Shown one piece after another: positions 9,475-16,074 of a stretch of 34,504 bases of DNA (position 1 is its first letter; the number at the start of each line of letters is the position of its first letter). The stretch lies in contig JASJDN010000067.1 in NCBI GenBank assembly GCA_030065205.1, positions 1 through 34,504 of the forward strand, read 5' to 3'. The position numbers and the translations under genes are program-made. The notes beneath the pieces are model-generated. The model made no database searches. It saw only the letters and a program-made list of their open reading frames with translations, and was not told where the DNA came from. The DNA comes from Crocosphaera sp. Its GTDB lineage: Bacteria > Cyanobacteriota > Cyanobacteriia > Cyanobacteriales > Microcystaceae.

Positions 9475-9548
9475 CGGGATGTAGCGCAGCTTGGTAGCGC
9501 ACTTCGTTCGGGACGAAGGGGCCGCTGGTTCGAATCCAGTCATCCCGA
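9475..9548 (+). tRNA. tRNA-Pro (anticodon CGG)
   Basis: A 74-nt cloverleaf can be folded by eye: acceptor CGGGATG/CATCCCG, D stem GCGC/GCGC, anticodon stem CTTCG/CGAAG with loop TTCGGGA (anticodon CGG), T arm around CTGGTTCGAATCCAG, and discriminator A. CCA is not encoded. A run of nine T follows and serves as terminator. The transposon end TGTACA begins inside this T run, so the tRNA itself stays intact. The D-stem/anticodon-arm part is the target of the transposon's homing spacer. Confidence 0.97.
9494..9513 (+). other. Cas12k PAM and homing protospacer within tRNA-Pro
   Basis: GTA at 9494-9496 fits the GTN PAM known for Cas12k. The following 17 nt (9497-9513, GCGCACTTCGTTCGGGA) are identical to the spacer of the delocalised crRNA at 9824-9840, read on the opposite strand. 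From the last PAM base to the first base of the transposon there are 60 bp (9497-9556), within the 60-66 bp window described for type V-K insertion. The five bases before the transposon (9552-9556, TTTTT) would be the target-site duplication, but no matching copy is seen at the far end. Confidence 0.93.
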
Positions 9549-9556
9549 TTTTTTTT

Positions 9557-9760
9557 TGTACAGTGACACATTATTTGTCATCAGTGACAGTGTACATTAA
9601 ATAATTATTGTCCAAAATTAAAGAATTATTGTCACAAACTAGAAAGGGAAATTGGTTATAAGCTGCTTTTCATAAGGTTTTTAATGATGATAAAGAAATT
9701 CTGCTCTCCTAAAAAATCTTATAAAATAGACTTTGTTCCTATGTTAAAGAATTAATGTCA
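9557..9760. repeat. CAST left end with TnsB-binding-type repeats
   Basis: Starts TGTACAGTGACACATTATTT and continues with GTGACA- and TGTC-containing units. A unit beginning TGTACATTAAATAATTAT lies at 9591-9612, a second (TTAAAGAATTATTGTCAC) at 9618-9635, and a further copy (TTAAAGAATTAATGTCA) at 9744-9760. The 22-bp unit at 9591 is perfectly repeated in inverted orientation at 29324-29345, and the 18-bp unit at 9618 with one mismatch at 29301-29318. This symmetric set is what TnsB-bound Tn7-like ends look like. Confidence 0.9.
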
Positions 9761-9781
9761 TAAAATTAATTATGAGCATAC

Positions 9782-9820
9782 AAAAAAATAGACACCAACA
9801 TTAATCTGGAGCTAGTGTCT
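9782..9820 (-). terminator. Intrinsic terminator after the homing crRNA
   Basis: Read on the minus strand: AGACACTAGC, an 11-nt loop, GTTGGTGTCT (10-bp stem including G-U pairs), then ATTTTTTT. It starts three to four bases after the 17-nt spacer, so the crRNA precursor would end directly behind its spacer. Confidence 0.8.
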
Positions 9821-9823
9821 AAA

Positions 9824-9877
9824 TCCCGAACGAAGTGCGCCTTTCAATCTCTTTAACTTTGAATAGTAGCTTAGAGT
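9824..9877 (-). CRISPR. Delocalised homing crRNA: atypical repeat plus 17-nt spacer
   Basis: Minus strand. The repeat ends GATTGAAAG (9841-9849 on the plus strand), identical to the end of the normal repeat; the rest of this repeat is diverged, as described for homing crRNAs of type V-K transposons. The spacer (9824-9840) is GCGCACTTCGTTCGGGA, a perfect 17-nt match to the tRNA-Pro gene at 9497-9513 with a GTA PAM. A terminator follows at once. The upstream limit of the repeat is a guess (37 nt by analogy); see the adjacent degenerate repeat. Confidence 0.9.
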
Positions 9878-9890
9878 TATTTTTTGAGGT

Positions 9891-9998
9891 TTTAAACCGA
9901 GTCAGACGGCAAAAAGTCCGATGAAACAGGGAACTAAATCCTATCCAAAATGGCTATCTTTCTTTCAATCAATTGTAAGGTCAAAAGCCCGATGAAAC
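9891..9998 (-). CRISPR. Minimal CRISPR array, two repeats and one 34-nt spacer
   Basis: Transcribed leftwards. The first repeat (9962-9998, 37 nt) reads GTTTCATCGGGC...GATTGAAAG on the minus strand, with the GTTTCA start and TTGAAAG end typical of V-K repeats. The spacer is 9928-9961 (34 nt); I find no match to it in the window. The second repeat (9891-9927) keeps only its 5' half (GTTTCATCGGACTTTTTGCC) and decays toward its 3' end. Segment 9973-9982 of the first repeat (GACCTTACAA on the minus strand) can pair with the tracrRNA at 10367-10377. Confidence 0.85.
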
Positions 9999-10339
9999 TC
10001 TATCTTCTAAAGCCCTGATTAAACAAAGCTTCTAACCACTATTCTGACGGCTCTGTTTGAAAAACTTATTTCAGCCTCCTTGTCATTTTTTTTTATGACA
10101 AAAAAACTACTGATGAAAGTTAACACAGGTCGTGATTTGAGCGATTTGTTGGCTCTCTGGGAAATTTAACCCCACTATGAGCCATCAGATTGAGTTCCAA
10201 AAGAGATTCCCCAAAAGGGGTGTTTGAGTACCGTCCTTGACGACGTTGCATCACACTAGCCATAATAGAAACCAAGATGATGGTTTTTTTTATGGTGCGC
10301 GTTAGGTTCTGGGACTCCTGATCGGAATAGTCTCCCCAG
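9999..10339. other. CRISPR leader region
   Basis: Between tracrRNA and array. Contains a perfect inverted repeat TTGTCAT/ATGACAA around a run of eight T at 10080-10101, which resembles the TGTC units of the transposon ends or could be an RNA hairpin. I see no credible gene; an 85-codon reading frame on the minus strand overlaps the tracrRNA and looks accidental. Confidence 0.45.
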
Positions 10340-10558
10340 AAATCCATACCCCCTTTGCTTGGGTACGACCTTACCAAGCTATAATCAAAGCAGATATGTT
10401 TTGATTATGTTGGATTTTGTCAGTCAAAGCGAGACTTAAGCCTTGACTCAGCTTCAGAGGCAGACAGTACTGTAGGGTACAGAAAGTAGGACTGCATCGC
10501 AGTCAAACAAACCCTCACTCCAAACATCCGTGAGCTTTCGCATGAATGCTGGCGCACT
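10340..10558 (-). ncRNA. tracrRNA of the Cas12k system
   Basis: Directly downstream of cas12k, same strand. It shares the order and wording of the well-known V-K tracrRNA (compared from memory): GCGCC...ATTCATGC near the 5' end, then GAGGGTTTGTTTGACTG with its hairpin to CAGTC, then CTTTCTGTACCC, and a late part with TTGGTAAGGTC followed by a hairpin TACCC/GGGTA. TTGGTAAGGTC (10367-10377) is complementary to GACCTTACAA of the repeat with one bulged base, and CTTTC (10482-10486) can pair with the GAAAG end of the repeat, which the homing repeat also keeps. An internal hairpin ATAATCAAA/TTTGATTAT lies at about 10379-10406. Both ends are estimates. Confidence 0.85.
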
Positions 10559-10562
10559 TCAA

Positions 10563-12578
10563 TTATAGTTGATTGTTTAGATATTCAACATCCGAATTTT
10601 GAGCAGTCTCTTGTTGGCTTTTCAAGTAGTTGAGGACAAGTTGCCTCGATTTTTGTTGTGGAGTTCCTTTGGTATTTTGGCGAACGCTAGTAACTTCAAT
10701 GCCAACCTTAAGGGCAGCACGGGAAATACATTGAGTCAGTTGGTTATAGTTCCACTGATTAACACTAGAGCGAAAATTCTGAGCATATTTCTGCTGTAAA
10801 TCTTTATTTCCTGGATATTTTAACTCTGCTCTAGCTCTGACTTCAGCTTCTATAACTTCTCTAATATTTTTTAAGTTACTCACGACAATAATATGAGCTT
10901 GATGAGTTCGAGCGATTTCTATGATGGAGTTGGCAAAGAGTCGGCTAAAGTATCTGCCTGTATTAGCTTCAGCAAATTGGTTATCAGCGAATTTTTTCTG
11001 GGCTTTATGGCGTTGATGTTGATTGTCGTGTCTTTGCTGTAAATAATTTAGATAGCGTTGATAATCACTGACTTTTCGTTTTTTTCGCTGAGAAGATTGA
11101 CGAGCTAAGATAGTCTGAGTTCGGCTCAAAAGTTGTCTAGGAGAAAGAAAACCCAGATTGGCTTTAGTTCGTATATTGATGATAGCCAGGGTAACAGGAA
11201 TTTTGAGTCCGAAAGAGACACCGATAATAATGTCAGAATGTTTGTCAAAATTGTGGGATTGAGTGGGGTTTAAATGCTTAGTATCAAAAGTTTTTAGTTT
11301 TTCGAGGGATGTTTCTAAGCGTTGAATATTTCGCTTTTGGTGAGGAGTCAGAGATGTTTCTTTTTCTTTGGCTTGACAGGAAACGAGAGTCTGTTGAGTT
11401 TTTTTGACAAGTTCTTGTCGAGCTTGTTCAATACCTCCTTGTGACCAAAGGCATTGATCAATGGAACAATGAAGATAGAGGTGATGGTTATTCCAGGGTT
11501 CTCCTTTACTGGTTGCGGGTTTCCAAATTAATTGGGCTGAACGCAGTAGAAGTAAACCAGCCGGGACAGAGATATCTTCTCGTCGATAGCTTTGATAGTC
11601 GTATAGAATACGTTGAAAGTAAGGTAACTGTCGTCGATCGCAAGTCAGTTCAAATAAAACATTCTTACTTTTTAGTCCGTTAAAGGTAAGACAAATCCGT
11701 TCCTGGTCATTGAGTGACCAATAGAGATCAATATTAGAATTGTAGAAAACGGGATAGGGTAAATGGGGAAATTTTAGTAGTAGTTGTTGTTGTATTTGTT
11801 CGAGATCGTTAACTTCAGTAATAGCTCTTAAAGATTGATTAAGAGCCTCTAACCAAAGACGCTCATCAAGAATTCTTGGGTGAGGGGCCGAAGCTTTAAG
11901 TTGTTTCTCAAGACGTTGAATTTGTATGACTTTGGCTTGGCGACGAAGTTGATAGGCTTGGGGGTCTTCGGGTTGATTAGGGAGTTGATGATTGTTTTTG
12001 ATGAGATAAGCGATGACAGAGCGTTTTTTGACGGATTTGGTTTGATCGTACAAGGAATAAAGATGATTGGTAACTTGCCAGAAAATAGCTTCTTCATCTA
12101 TGGGTCTAGTTTGTTCCTCTTGCCATTGTTGTTCAAGTTGAGCTTGAATATCCTGGAGTAATTTTTCAGCCTCCCTCGTCAGGGTGTAAAGATCATATCC
12201 ACTGTCTTGTTGTAGTTCTTCGTCACTTTTGAGAATAGCAAGAAAACGTTTTTTTCCTTGAAGGGAAAAGAGTTTCCGTTTTTTGACGGCAAACCAAGAT
12301 TTGTAAATGGTGGTGACTAGGATAACGGCTGAATCTCGAAAGCGTCCAGGTAAGTCTTGATAGGGAGATTCAGTTTTAAGGGTTTTGACGTAATCTTTGA
12401 TGAGGGTATTGGGAAGTCGACATTGTTCGAGCCATGTGGAGAAATCGGGATGATTAGAGATATATTCTAGTAAAGTTGCGATCAGTTCGCTGTAGGGGTG
12501 CGCCATAAGTTGCCAGAGAGAACAAAGGGTGTCCTCAGAAGCAAGGAGGCGAGCGCGAATGACTGAAATGGACTTCAT
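10563..12578 (-). CDS. cas12k: Cas12k, RNA-guided nuclease-dead effector
   Basis: 671 aa from ATG at 12576-12578 (MKSISVIRARLLASEDTLC...LWQLMAHPYSELIATLLEYI), matching the family N-terminus ARLxxxExxxxxLWxLMA; an upstream ATG at 12596 is possible. Conserved blocks: KSRSVIAYLIKN-like (KKRSVIAYLIKNNHQLPN), VFYNSNIDLYWS, CLTFNGLKS, GEPWNNHHLYLHCSIDQCLWSQGG. The RuvC-like core reads IIIGVSFGLKIPVTLAII, with Ser in place of the catalytic Asp, as in all Cas12k: it binds DNA without cutting. Basic bridge and late RuvC parts follow (HKAQKKFADNQFAEANTGRYFSRL, IIVVSNLKNIREVIEAEV, WNYNQLTQCISRAALKVGIEV). It marks the target for TniQ/TnsC/TnsB. Slightly longer than the roughly 640-aa reference member. 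tracrRNA follows immediately. Confidence 0.97.
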   Translation of the reverse strand: MKSISVIRARLLASEDTLCSLWQLMAHPYSELIATLLEYISNHPDFSTWLEQCRLPNTLIKDYVKTLKTESPYQDLPGRFRDSAVILVTTIYKSWFAVKKRKLFSLQGKKRFLAILKSDEELQQDSGYDLYTLTREAEKLLQDIQAQLEQQWQEEQTRPIDEEAIFWQVTNHLYSLYDQTKSVKKRSVIAYLIKNNHQLPNQPEDPQAYQLRRQAKVIQIQRLEKQLKASAPHPRILDERLWLEALNQSLRAITEVNDLEQIQQQLLLKFPHLPYPVFYNSNIDLYWSLNDQERICLTFNGLKSKNVLFELTCDRRQLPYFQRILYDYQSYRREDISVPAGLLLLRSAQLIWKPATSKGEPWNNHHLYLHCSIDQCLWSQGGIEQARQELVKKTQQTLVSCQAKEKETSLTPHQKRNIQRLETSLEKLKTFDTKHLNPTQSHNFDKHSDIIIGVSFGLKIPVTLAIINIRTKANLGFLSPRQLLSRTQTILARQSSQRKKRKVSDYQRYLNYLQQRHDNQHQRHKAQKKFADNQFAEANTGRYFSRLFANSIIEIARTHQAHIIVVSNLKNIREVIEAEVRARAELKYPGNKDLQQKYAQNFRSSVNQWNYNQLTQCISRAALKVGIEVTSVRQNTKGTPQQKSRQLVLNYLKSQQETAQNSDVEYLNNQL

Positions 12579-12609
12579 GGAACTAGGAAAGCGCAAAGGG
12601 GCTTATTTC

Positions 12610-12640
12610 ATCATAATCAAACCATTGGCAAAAAAGTCAA
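12610..12640 (-). promoter_or_regulatory. Candidate cas12k promoter
   Basis: Minus strand TTGACT (12635-12640) and GATTAT (12613-12618) with 16 bp between them, about 32 bp before the cas12k ATG; TATGAT at 12610-12615 is an alternative -10. Pattern only. Confidence 0.4.
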
Positions 12641-12842
12641 TTAAAGGGATTGACGAAAGATTGTGATTGTTTAGAGAGAAAATAAAAAAGCTAAAATACT
12701 CTCGAAGCGACATAAACAACTTGCACAACCAATGACCTCCACCTTAAGCAACAATTTAACTGTGGACGGGAAGCCTTTTGTCGACTACATCAGCAAAATA
12801 TAGCTGTGGCTACATTCTACCATATAACACTTGTCGAGCTAG

Positions 12843-12871
12843 TTTTTAAAGATCCAAAAAACGCAATTTTT
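12843..12871. repeat. Left arm of 29-bp inverted repeat flanking the regulator
   Basis: Contains AAAGATCCAAAAAACGCAAT. Its reverse complement occurs at 14026-14054 with 28 of 29 bases the same. The arm lies about 105 bp before the regulator's start codon. Two near-identical copies that bracket an AraC-type gene, each in an upstream region, suggest operator sites. Confidence 0.85.
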
Positions 12872-12904
12872 GACTTCAAACTTCTGACTCCTGCTATAAA
12901 ACTA

Positions 12905-12932
12905 TTGTAAAAATGACTTTCTCTGTTAAAAT
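12905..12932 (+). promoter_or_regulatory. Candidate promoter of the AraC-type regulator
   Basis: TTGTAA (12905-12910) and TAAAAT (12927-12932) with 16 bp spacing, about 44 bp before the ATG and about 33 bp after the inverted-repeat arm. Pattern only. Confidence 0.35.
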
Positions 12933-12975
12933 AAAATGCTTATGTTATTAGTTTTTTGCTGTCAAAATATTTGTG

Positions 12976-13980
12976 ATGGGTAATCAAAACAAGATTATTA
13001 AACCTACTGCTGATCTTTATTTAAGCTATTCTTATTATGATGAGATAGATTTGTTTGCTCAATATCAACGTTATATGAACTTTGATCGTTGGCAAATAAT
13101 TGGAAACAAATTACAAGCAACTGTCTTAAATATTACGAGTGATCAGGTTCTATGCTCATATCGGGACTATAATTGTTCGTCTAGATTTGAAGGGATCAAT
13201 TTACCAAATTATTGGTTATTTTGGATTCCCTTTCGTCCCTTATGGTCACTGTTTGAGAACAAGTATGACCTCCAAGATAATTACCTTTTATATGGTTCCC
13301 CTAATACAGAATTTACTCTTCTAGAAAAGTCTTTTTCGACAACTTATGCTTTTCATATCAGAGACACTTACTTAGTCCATTTATGCGAGCATTTAAACTT
13401 ACCTAAACCCGCATTTTTTTTGGAGACAAAGTCTATTCCTTCTGTTGGACTTCTTTCGTCCACACAAATGCAATATTTGCGTTTTTCATGCTTTCTATTA
13501 TACAAAACAATGTTGAATTTGAATCAATCTAATGATAAGAATCAACGCCAAATATTAGTGAAGAATTTACGTCAAATATTAACGGAAAAAATTCCTATCC
13601 AGATTCTTTTATATTTAGCAAAAAACTGCAATATTCAGCCCGAAAAAATAGTTATCAAGAAGCGTTCTTTGCTTGAAAAAGCTGAAGAATATATGATTAA
13701 TCATTGGCATAAAGATATCGTCACTGCTGATATTTGTCAAGAGGTTGGAGTGAGTCAAAGAACTCTAGAATATACTTTTAATCATTATTATAATATTTCC
13801 CCTAAAGCCTATTTAAAGAAAATCCGTCTTAATAAATTTCATCAAGCACTTCTTGGCAAGGATATAGATATTTCAATCAAGGAATTAGCCGAACAATTTG
13901 GCTTTTTACATCGAGGTCATTTAGCCCGTGATTATAAAAAATTATTTGGCAAGCTTCCTTCGCAATCTACTGATAATTGA
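12976..13980 (+). CDS. AraC-family transcriptional regulator
   Basis: 334 aa from ATG at 12976 (a GTG directly before it is also possible). The last 100 residues are a double helix-turn-helix of AraC type: LLEKAEEYMINHWHKDIVTADICQEVGVSQRTLEYTFNHYYNISPKAYLKKIRLNKFHQALLG...IKELAEQFGFLHRGHLARDYKKLFGKLPSQ, with the second helix pair's GFxxxGHxxRxYKxxFGxxPS signature. The N-terminal 220 residues are unlike the common AraC cupin and probably sense or dimerise; FDRWQIIGNKLQATVLNITSDQVLCSYRDYN recalls regulators that respond to surface or small molecules, but I cannot name a ligand. It opens the cargo, reads toward the sulfatases and is bracketed by a 29-bp inverted repeat. Likely role: autoregulation and control of the sulfatase genes (inference). 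Confidence 0.88.
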   Translation: MGNQNKIIKPTADLYLSYSYYDEIDLFAQYQRYMNFDRWQIIGNKLQATVLNITSDQVLCSYRDYNCSSRFEGINLPNYWLFWIPFRPLWSLFENKYDLQDNYLLYGSPNTEFTLLEKSFSTTYAFHIRDTYLVHLCEHLNLPKPAFFLETKSIPSVGLLSSTQMQYLRFSCFLLYKTMLNLNQSNDKNQRQILVKNLRQILTEKIPIQILLYLAKNCNIQPEKIVIKKRSLLEKAEEYMINHWHKDIVTADICQEVGVSQRTLEYTFNHYYNISPKAYLKKIRLNKFHQALLGKDIDISIKELAEQFGFLHRGHLARDYKKLFGKLPSQSTDN

Positions 13981-14025
13981 CCCCAATAATTAACAGATTG
14001 AAATTGATAATTGTGGGAAACAGAT

Positions 14026-14054
14026 AAAAATTGCGTTTTTTGGATCTTCAAAAA
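14026..14054. repeat. Right arm of 29-bp inverted repeat flanking the regulator
   Basis: Contains ATTGCGTTTTTTGGATCTT, the reverse complement of 12843-12871 with one mismatch. It lies about 230 bp upstream of the first sulfatase start and 45 bp after the regulator's stop. Placement fits an operator for the sulfatase genes. The rest of 13981-14281 is AT-rich with no other feature that I can place. Confidence 0.85.
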
Positions 14055-14266
14055 AGTAAACTTCTTTTATCTTAACAACTAAGAGGATATTTATCAATAA
14101 AGAGCAACAATTCTAGAAAATCCTAAATATTTTGTATAATTCCTTGACAAATATATGGTTTTTGATAATTATTACGTATGTGTGACCACACTTGGGAATA
14201 AGTAGAAAAAAGAATGCTTAATTCTTTCCTAAATTAATCTTATTCTTGTCTGAAAAATTTGATTGT

Positions 14267-14272
14267 AGGAGG
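14267..14272 (+). promoter_or_regulatory. Strong ribosome binding site setting the sulfatase start
   Basis: AGGAGG nine bases before GTG at 14282. This favours the GTG (VRKAMKTG...) over the in-frame TTG at 14246 and places the signal peptide correctly at the N-terminus. Confidence 0.75.
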
Positions 14273-14281
14273 AGTTTTTTC

Positions 14282-15976
14282 GTGCGAAAAGCAATGAAAA
14301 CGGGGATAGCTTTAGCTATATCCCTAATGCTTGTGCTGTCAGGAATTTTGCCTTGGTTTCCCACAGGTGTAGCTTCTGCTCAAACCGCTCCCCCCAACAT
14401 CCTTGTGATCATGGGAGATGATATCGGTTGGACTAATATTAGTGCCTATGAAAAAGGCATTGTCGGATACGATACCCCTAATATCGACCGCATTGCCAAA
14501 GAAGGGATGTTATTTACCGACTATTACGCTGAACAAAGCTGTACAGCAGGTCGAGCATCCTTTATCACAGGACAAAGCGGTTTACGTACAGGATTACTGA
14601 AAGTGGGATTTCCTGGCGCACCCTTTGGTATCCAAGATGAAGATCCAACCTTGGCCAAAATGCTCAAAGAGCGCGGCTATGCAACCGCACAGTTTGGCAA
14701 AAATCATTTAGGAGATAAAAACGAGTTTTTGCCCACCTTACATGGATTTGACCAGTTTTTTGGGAATCTTTATCACCTAAATGCGGAAGAAGAACCCGAA
14801 AATGCAGACTATCCAGGGGGCCCCGATGGTTACTTTGCCAAAGTCCTGGGACCGCGTGGAGTCTTAGATTGTAAAGCGACCCCAGGAGTTTACCACAGCG
14901 AACCCATTCTTGTAGGGGAGAATACAGAACCCGCCGGTGAGAACTTAACTAAGTTGCAGTTAAAACGCTTTGGTGAGTTAGGTTATCAAAGTTGTAAGGA
15001 TACCGGAAAGCTGACTATTGAGCGGATGAAGACCGTAGATCGGGAATTTCTTGATCGAACAAAGCAGTTTATTGAAGAATCGGCCGCCAAAAATCAGCCT
15101 TTCTTTACCTGGTTTAATCCCAGTCGGATGCACTTCTATACCCACATTAGTGATGAGGTAGAAGGAATCAGTGGACAGGGTTTCTACGGCGATGGAATGC
15201 TTGAGCATGATGGCCATGTGGGCGAATTGCTCGACCAACTCGATAGTTTAGGGATTGCTGACAATACCATTGTTATTTACACCACTGACAACGGACCTCA
15301 TTATAACCAGTGGCCCGATGGCGGTTTGAGTCCCTTTCGTGGAGAAAAGAATACCAACTGGGAAGCAGGTTATCGCGTTCCCACATTGGTACGCTGGCCA
15401 GGTCATATTCCTGCCGGAAAAGTATCCCATGAGATATTCTCTCACTTAGATTGGGTTCCCACTTTGATGGCAGCCGCCGGTGATCCTGACATCAAAAAAA
15501 GCTTAAAAGAACCTTGTGTCGATGACTCCACCAACCTTTGTGGAACCTATCTTGACGGGTTTAATCAATTAGATTATTTAACCGATCCCGATAATAAACG
15601 GGGACGGCGCCCTGGTTTCATCTACTTCAACGATGAAGGGCAATTACCAGGGGTTCGGGTTGGAGACTGGAAAGTCGTCTTTGCTGAACAACGGGCGCAC
15701 TATTACGATGTCTGGCGTGAACCCTTTGTTAAGTTGCGTTTACCCAAACTATTTAACCTGCGTCGTGATCCTTACGAACGGGCTGATACAGATTCCAATA
15801 ATTACAACGATTGGTATTCTCGTCGACAGTTCTTGCTATTGCCAGCAATTGGTCTGGTGGAGAATTTCCTAGAAACTTTTGAGAAGTATCCTCCCAGTCA
15901 ACCTCCTTTTAGCTCCGATCCTGACAAAATCATTGAAGATATTGTTGATGAGATTAACGTGAGTACAGGTGACTAG
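14282..15976 (+). CDS. Exported Cys-type sulfatase (family S1)
   Basis: 564 aa from GTG. A signal peptide is plain: KAMKTG, hydrophobic IALAISLMLVLSGIL, and ASAQT as a likely cleavage site. The sulfatase core starts at PPNILVIMGDDIGWTNIS with the metal-binding Asp pair. Cys87 in CTAGR is the residue converted to formylglycine; RASFITGQ completes the signature. Further metal or sulfate contacts: GKNHLGD and TTDNGPHYNQWPDGG. It hydrolyses sulfate esters, with substrate unknown. It shares the cargo with two other sulfatases and a maturation enzyme, which it needs for activity. It differs from the next two in length and C-terminus (no beta-sandwich tail), so it is an older, separate paralogue. 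It was probably first in an operon with the next two genes, with hairpins in between. Confidence 0.93.
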   Translation: MRKAMKTGIALAISLMLVLSGILPWFPTGVASAQTAPPNILVIMGDDIGWTNISAYEKGIVGYDTPNIDRIAKEGMLFTDYYAEQSCTAGRASFITGQSGLRTGLLKVGFPGAPFGIQDEDPTLAKMLKERGYATAQFGKNHLGDKNEFLPTLHGFDQFFGNLYHLNAEEEPENADYPGGPDGYFAKVLGPRGVLDCKATPGVYHSEPILVGENTEPAGENLTKLQLKRFGELGYQSCKDTGKLTIERMKTVDREFLDRTKQFIEESAAKNQPFFTWFNPSRMHFYTHISDEVEGISGQGFYGDGMLEHDGHVGELLDQLDSLGIADNTIVIYTTDNGPHYNQWPDGGLSPFRGEKNTNWEAGYRVPTLVRWPGHIPAGKVSHEIFSHLDWVPTLMAAAGDPDIKKSLKEPCVDDSTNLCGTYLDGFNQLDYLTDPDNKRGRRPGFIYFNDEGQLPGVRVGDWKVVFAEQRAHYYDVWREPFVKLRLPKLFNLRRDPYERADTDSNNYNDWYSRRQFLLLPAIGLVENFLETFEKYPPSQPPFSSDPDKIIEDIVDEINVSTGD

Positions 15977-15977
15977 C

Positions 15978-16039
15978 AGCGTTCGGAACGCTACAGGCCA
16001 TCCCAAAGCCATCCAGATTGTGTTTTGGGATGCGGCCTG
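15978..16039 (+). other. Two intercistronic hairpins between sulfatase genes
   Basis: AGCGTTCGGAACGCT at 15978-15992 is a perfect 6-bp stem with a 3-nt loop. CAGGCC-ATCCCAAA (15994-16007) pairs with TTTGGGAT-GC-GGCCTG (16024-16039), a 14-bp stem with a small bulge. Neither has a clear T run, so partial termination, RNA processing or mRNA stabilisation is more likely than full termination. Confidence 0.6.
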
Positions 16040-16074
16040 AGATTTTGTTAACCCCTTTTTATGAGATTTTATCT

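Larger units (their letters stand above)
12579..12972. other. Divergent region cas12k / araC-type regulator
   Basis: 394 bp holding the candidate cas12k promoter (12610-12640), the left arm of a 29-bp inverted repeat (12843-12871) and a candidate promoter for the regulator (12905-12932). A 23-codon frame at 12732-12803 (MTSTLSNNLTVDGKPFVDYI...) has normal codon use and could be a small peptide or the broken start of a lost regulator. Type V-K transposons often have a small repressor gene (CvkR-type MerR or ribbon-helix-helix) at this spot; none is intact here. Confidence 0.5.

Noticed and set aside
9591..9596. Inner TGTACA at 9591 as the true transposon end
   Set aside because: The outer TGTACA at 9557 gives the correct 60-bp distance from the PAM and adds a further GTGACA unit; the inner copy is part of an internal TnsB site that is mirrored at the other end.
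9928..9961. The 34-nt array spacer as a self-targeting spacer
   Set aside because: I found no matching sequence in the window by eye.
10120..10377. 85-codon minus-strand frame between cas12k and the CRISPR array
   Set aside because: It overlaps the 3' part of the tracrRNA, including the anti-repeat, and its protein has no family pattern.
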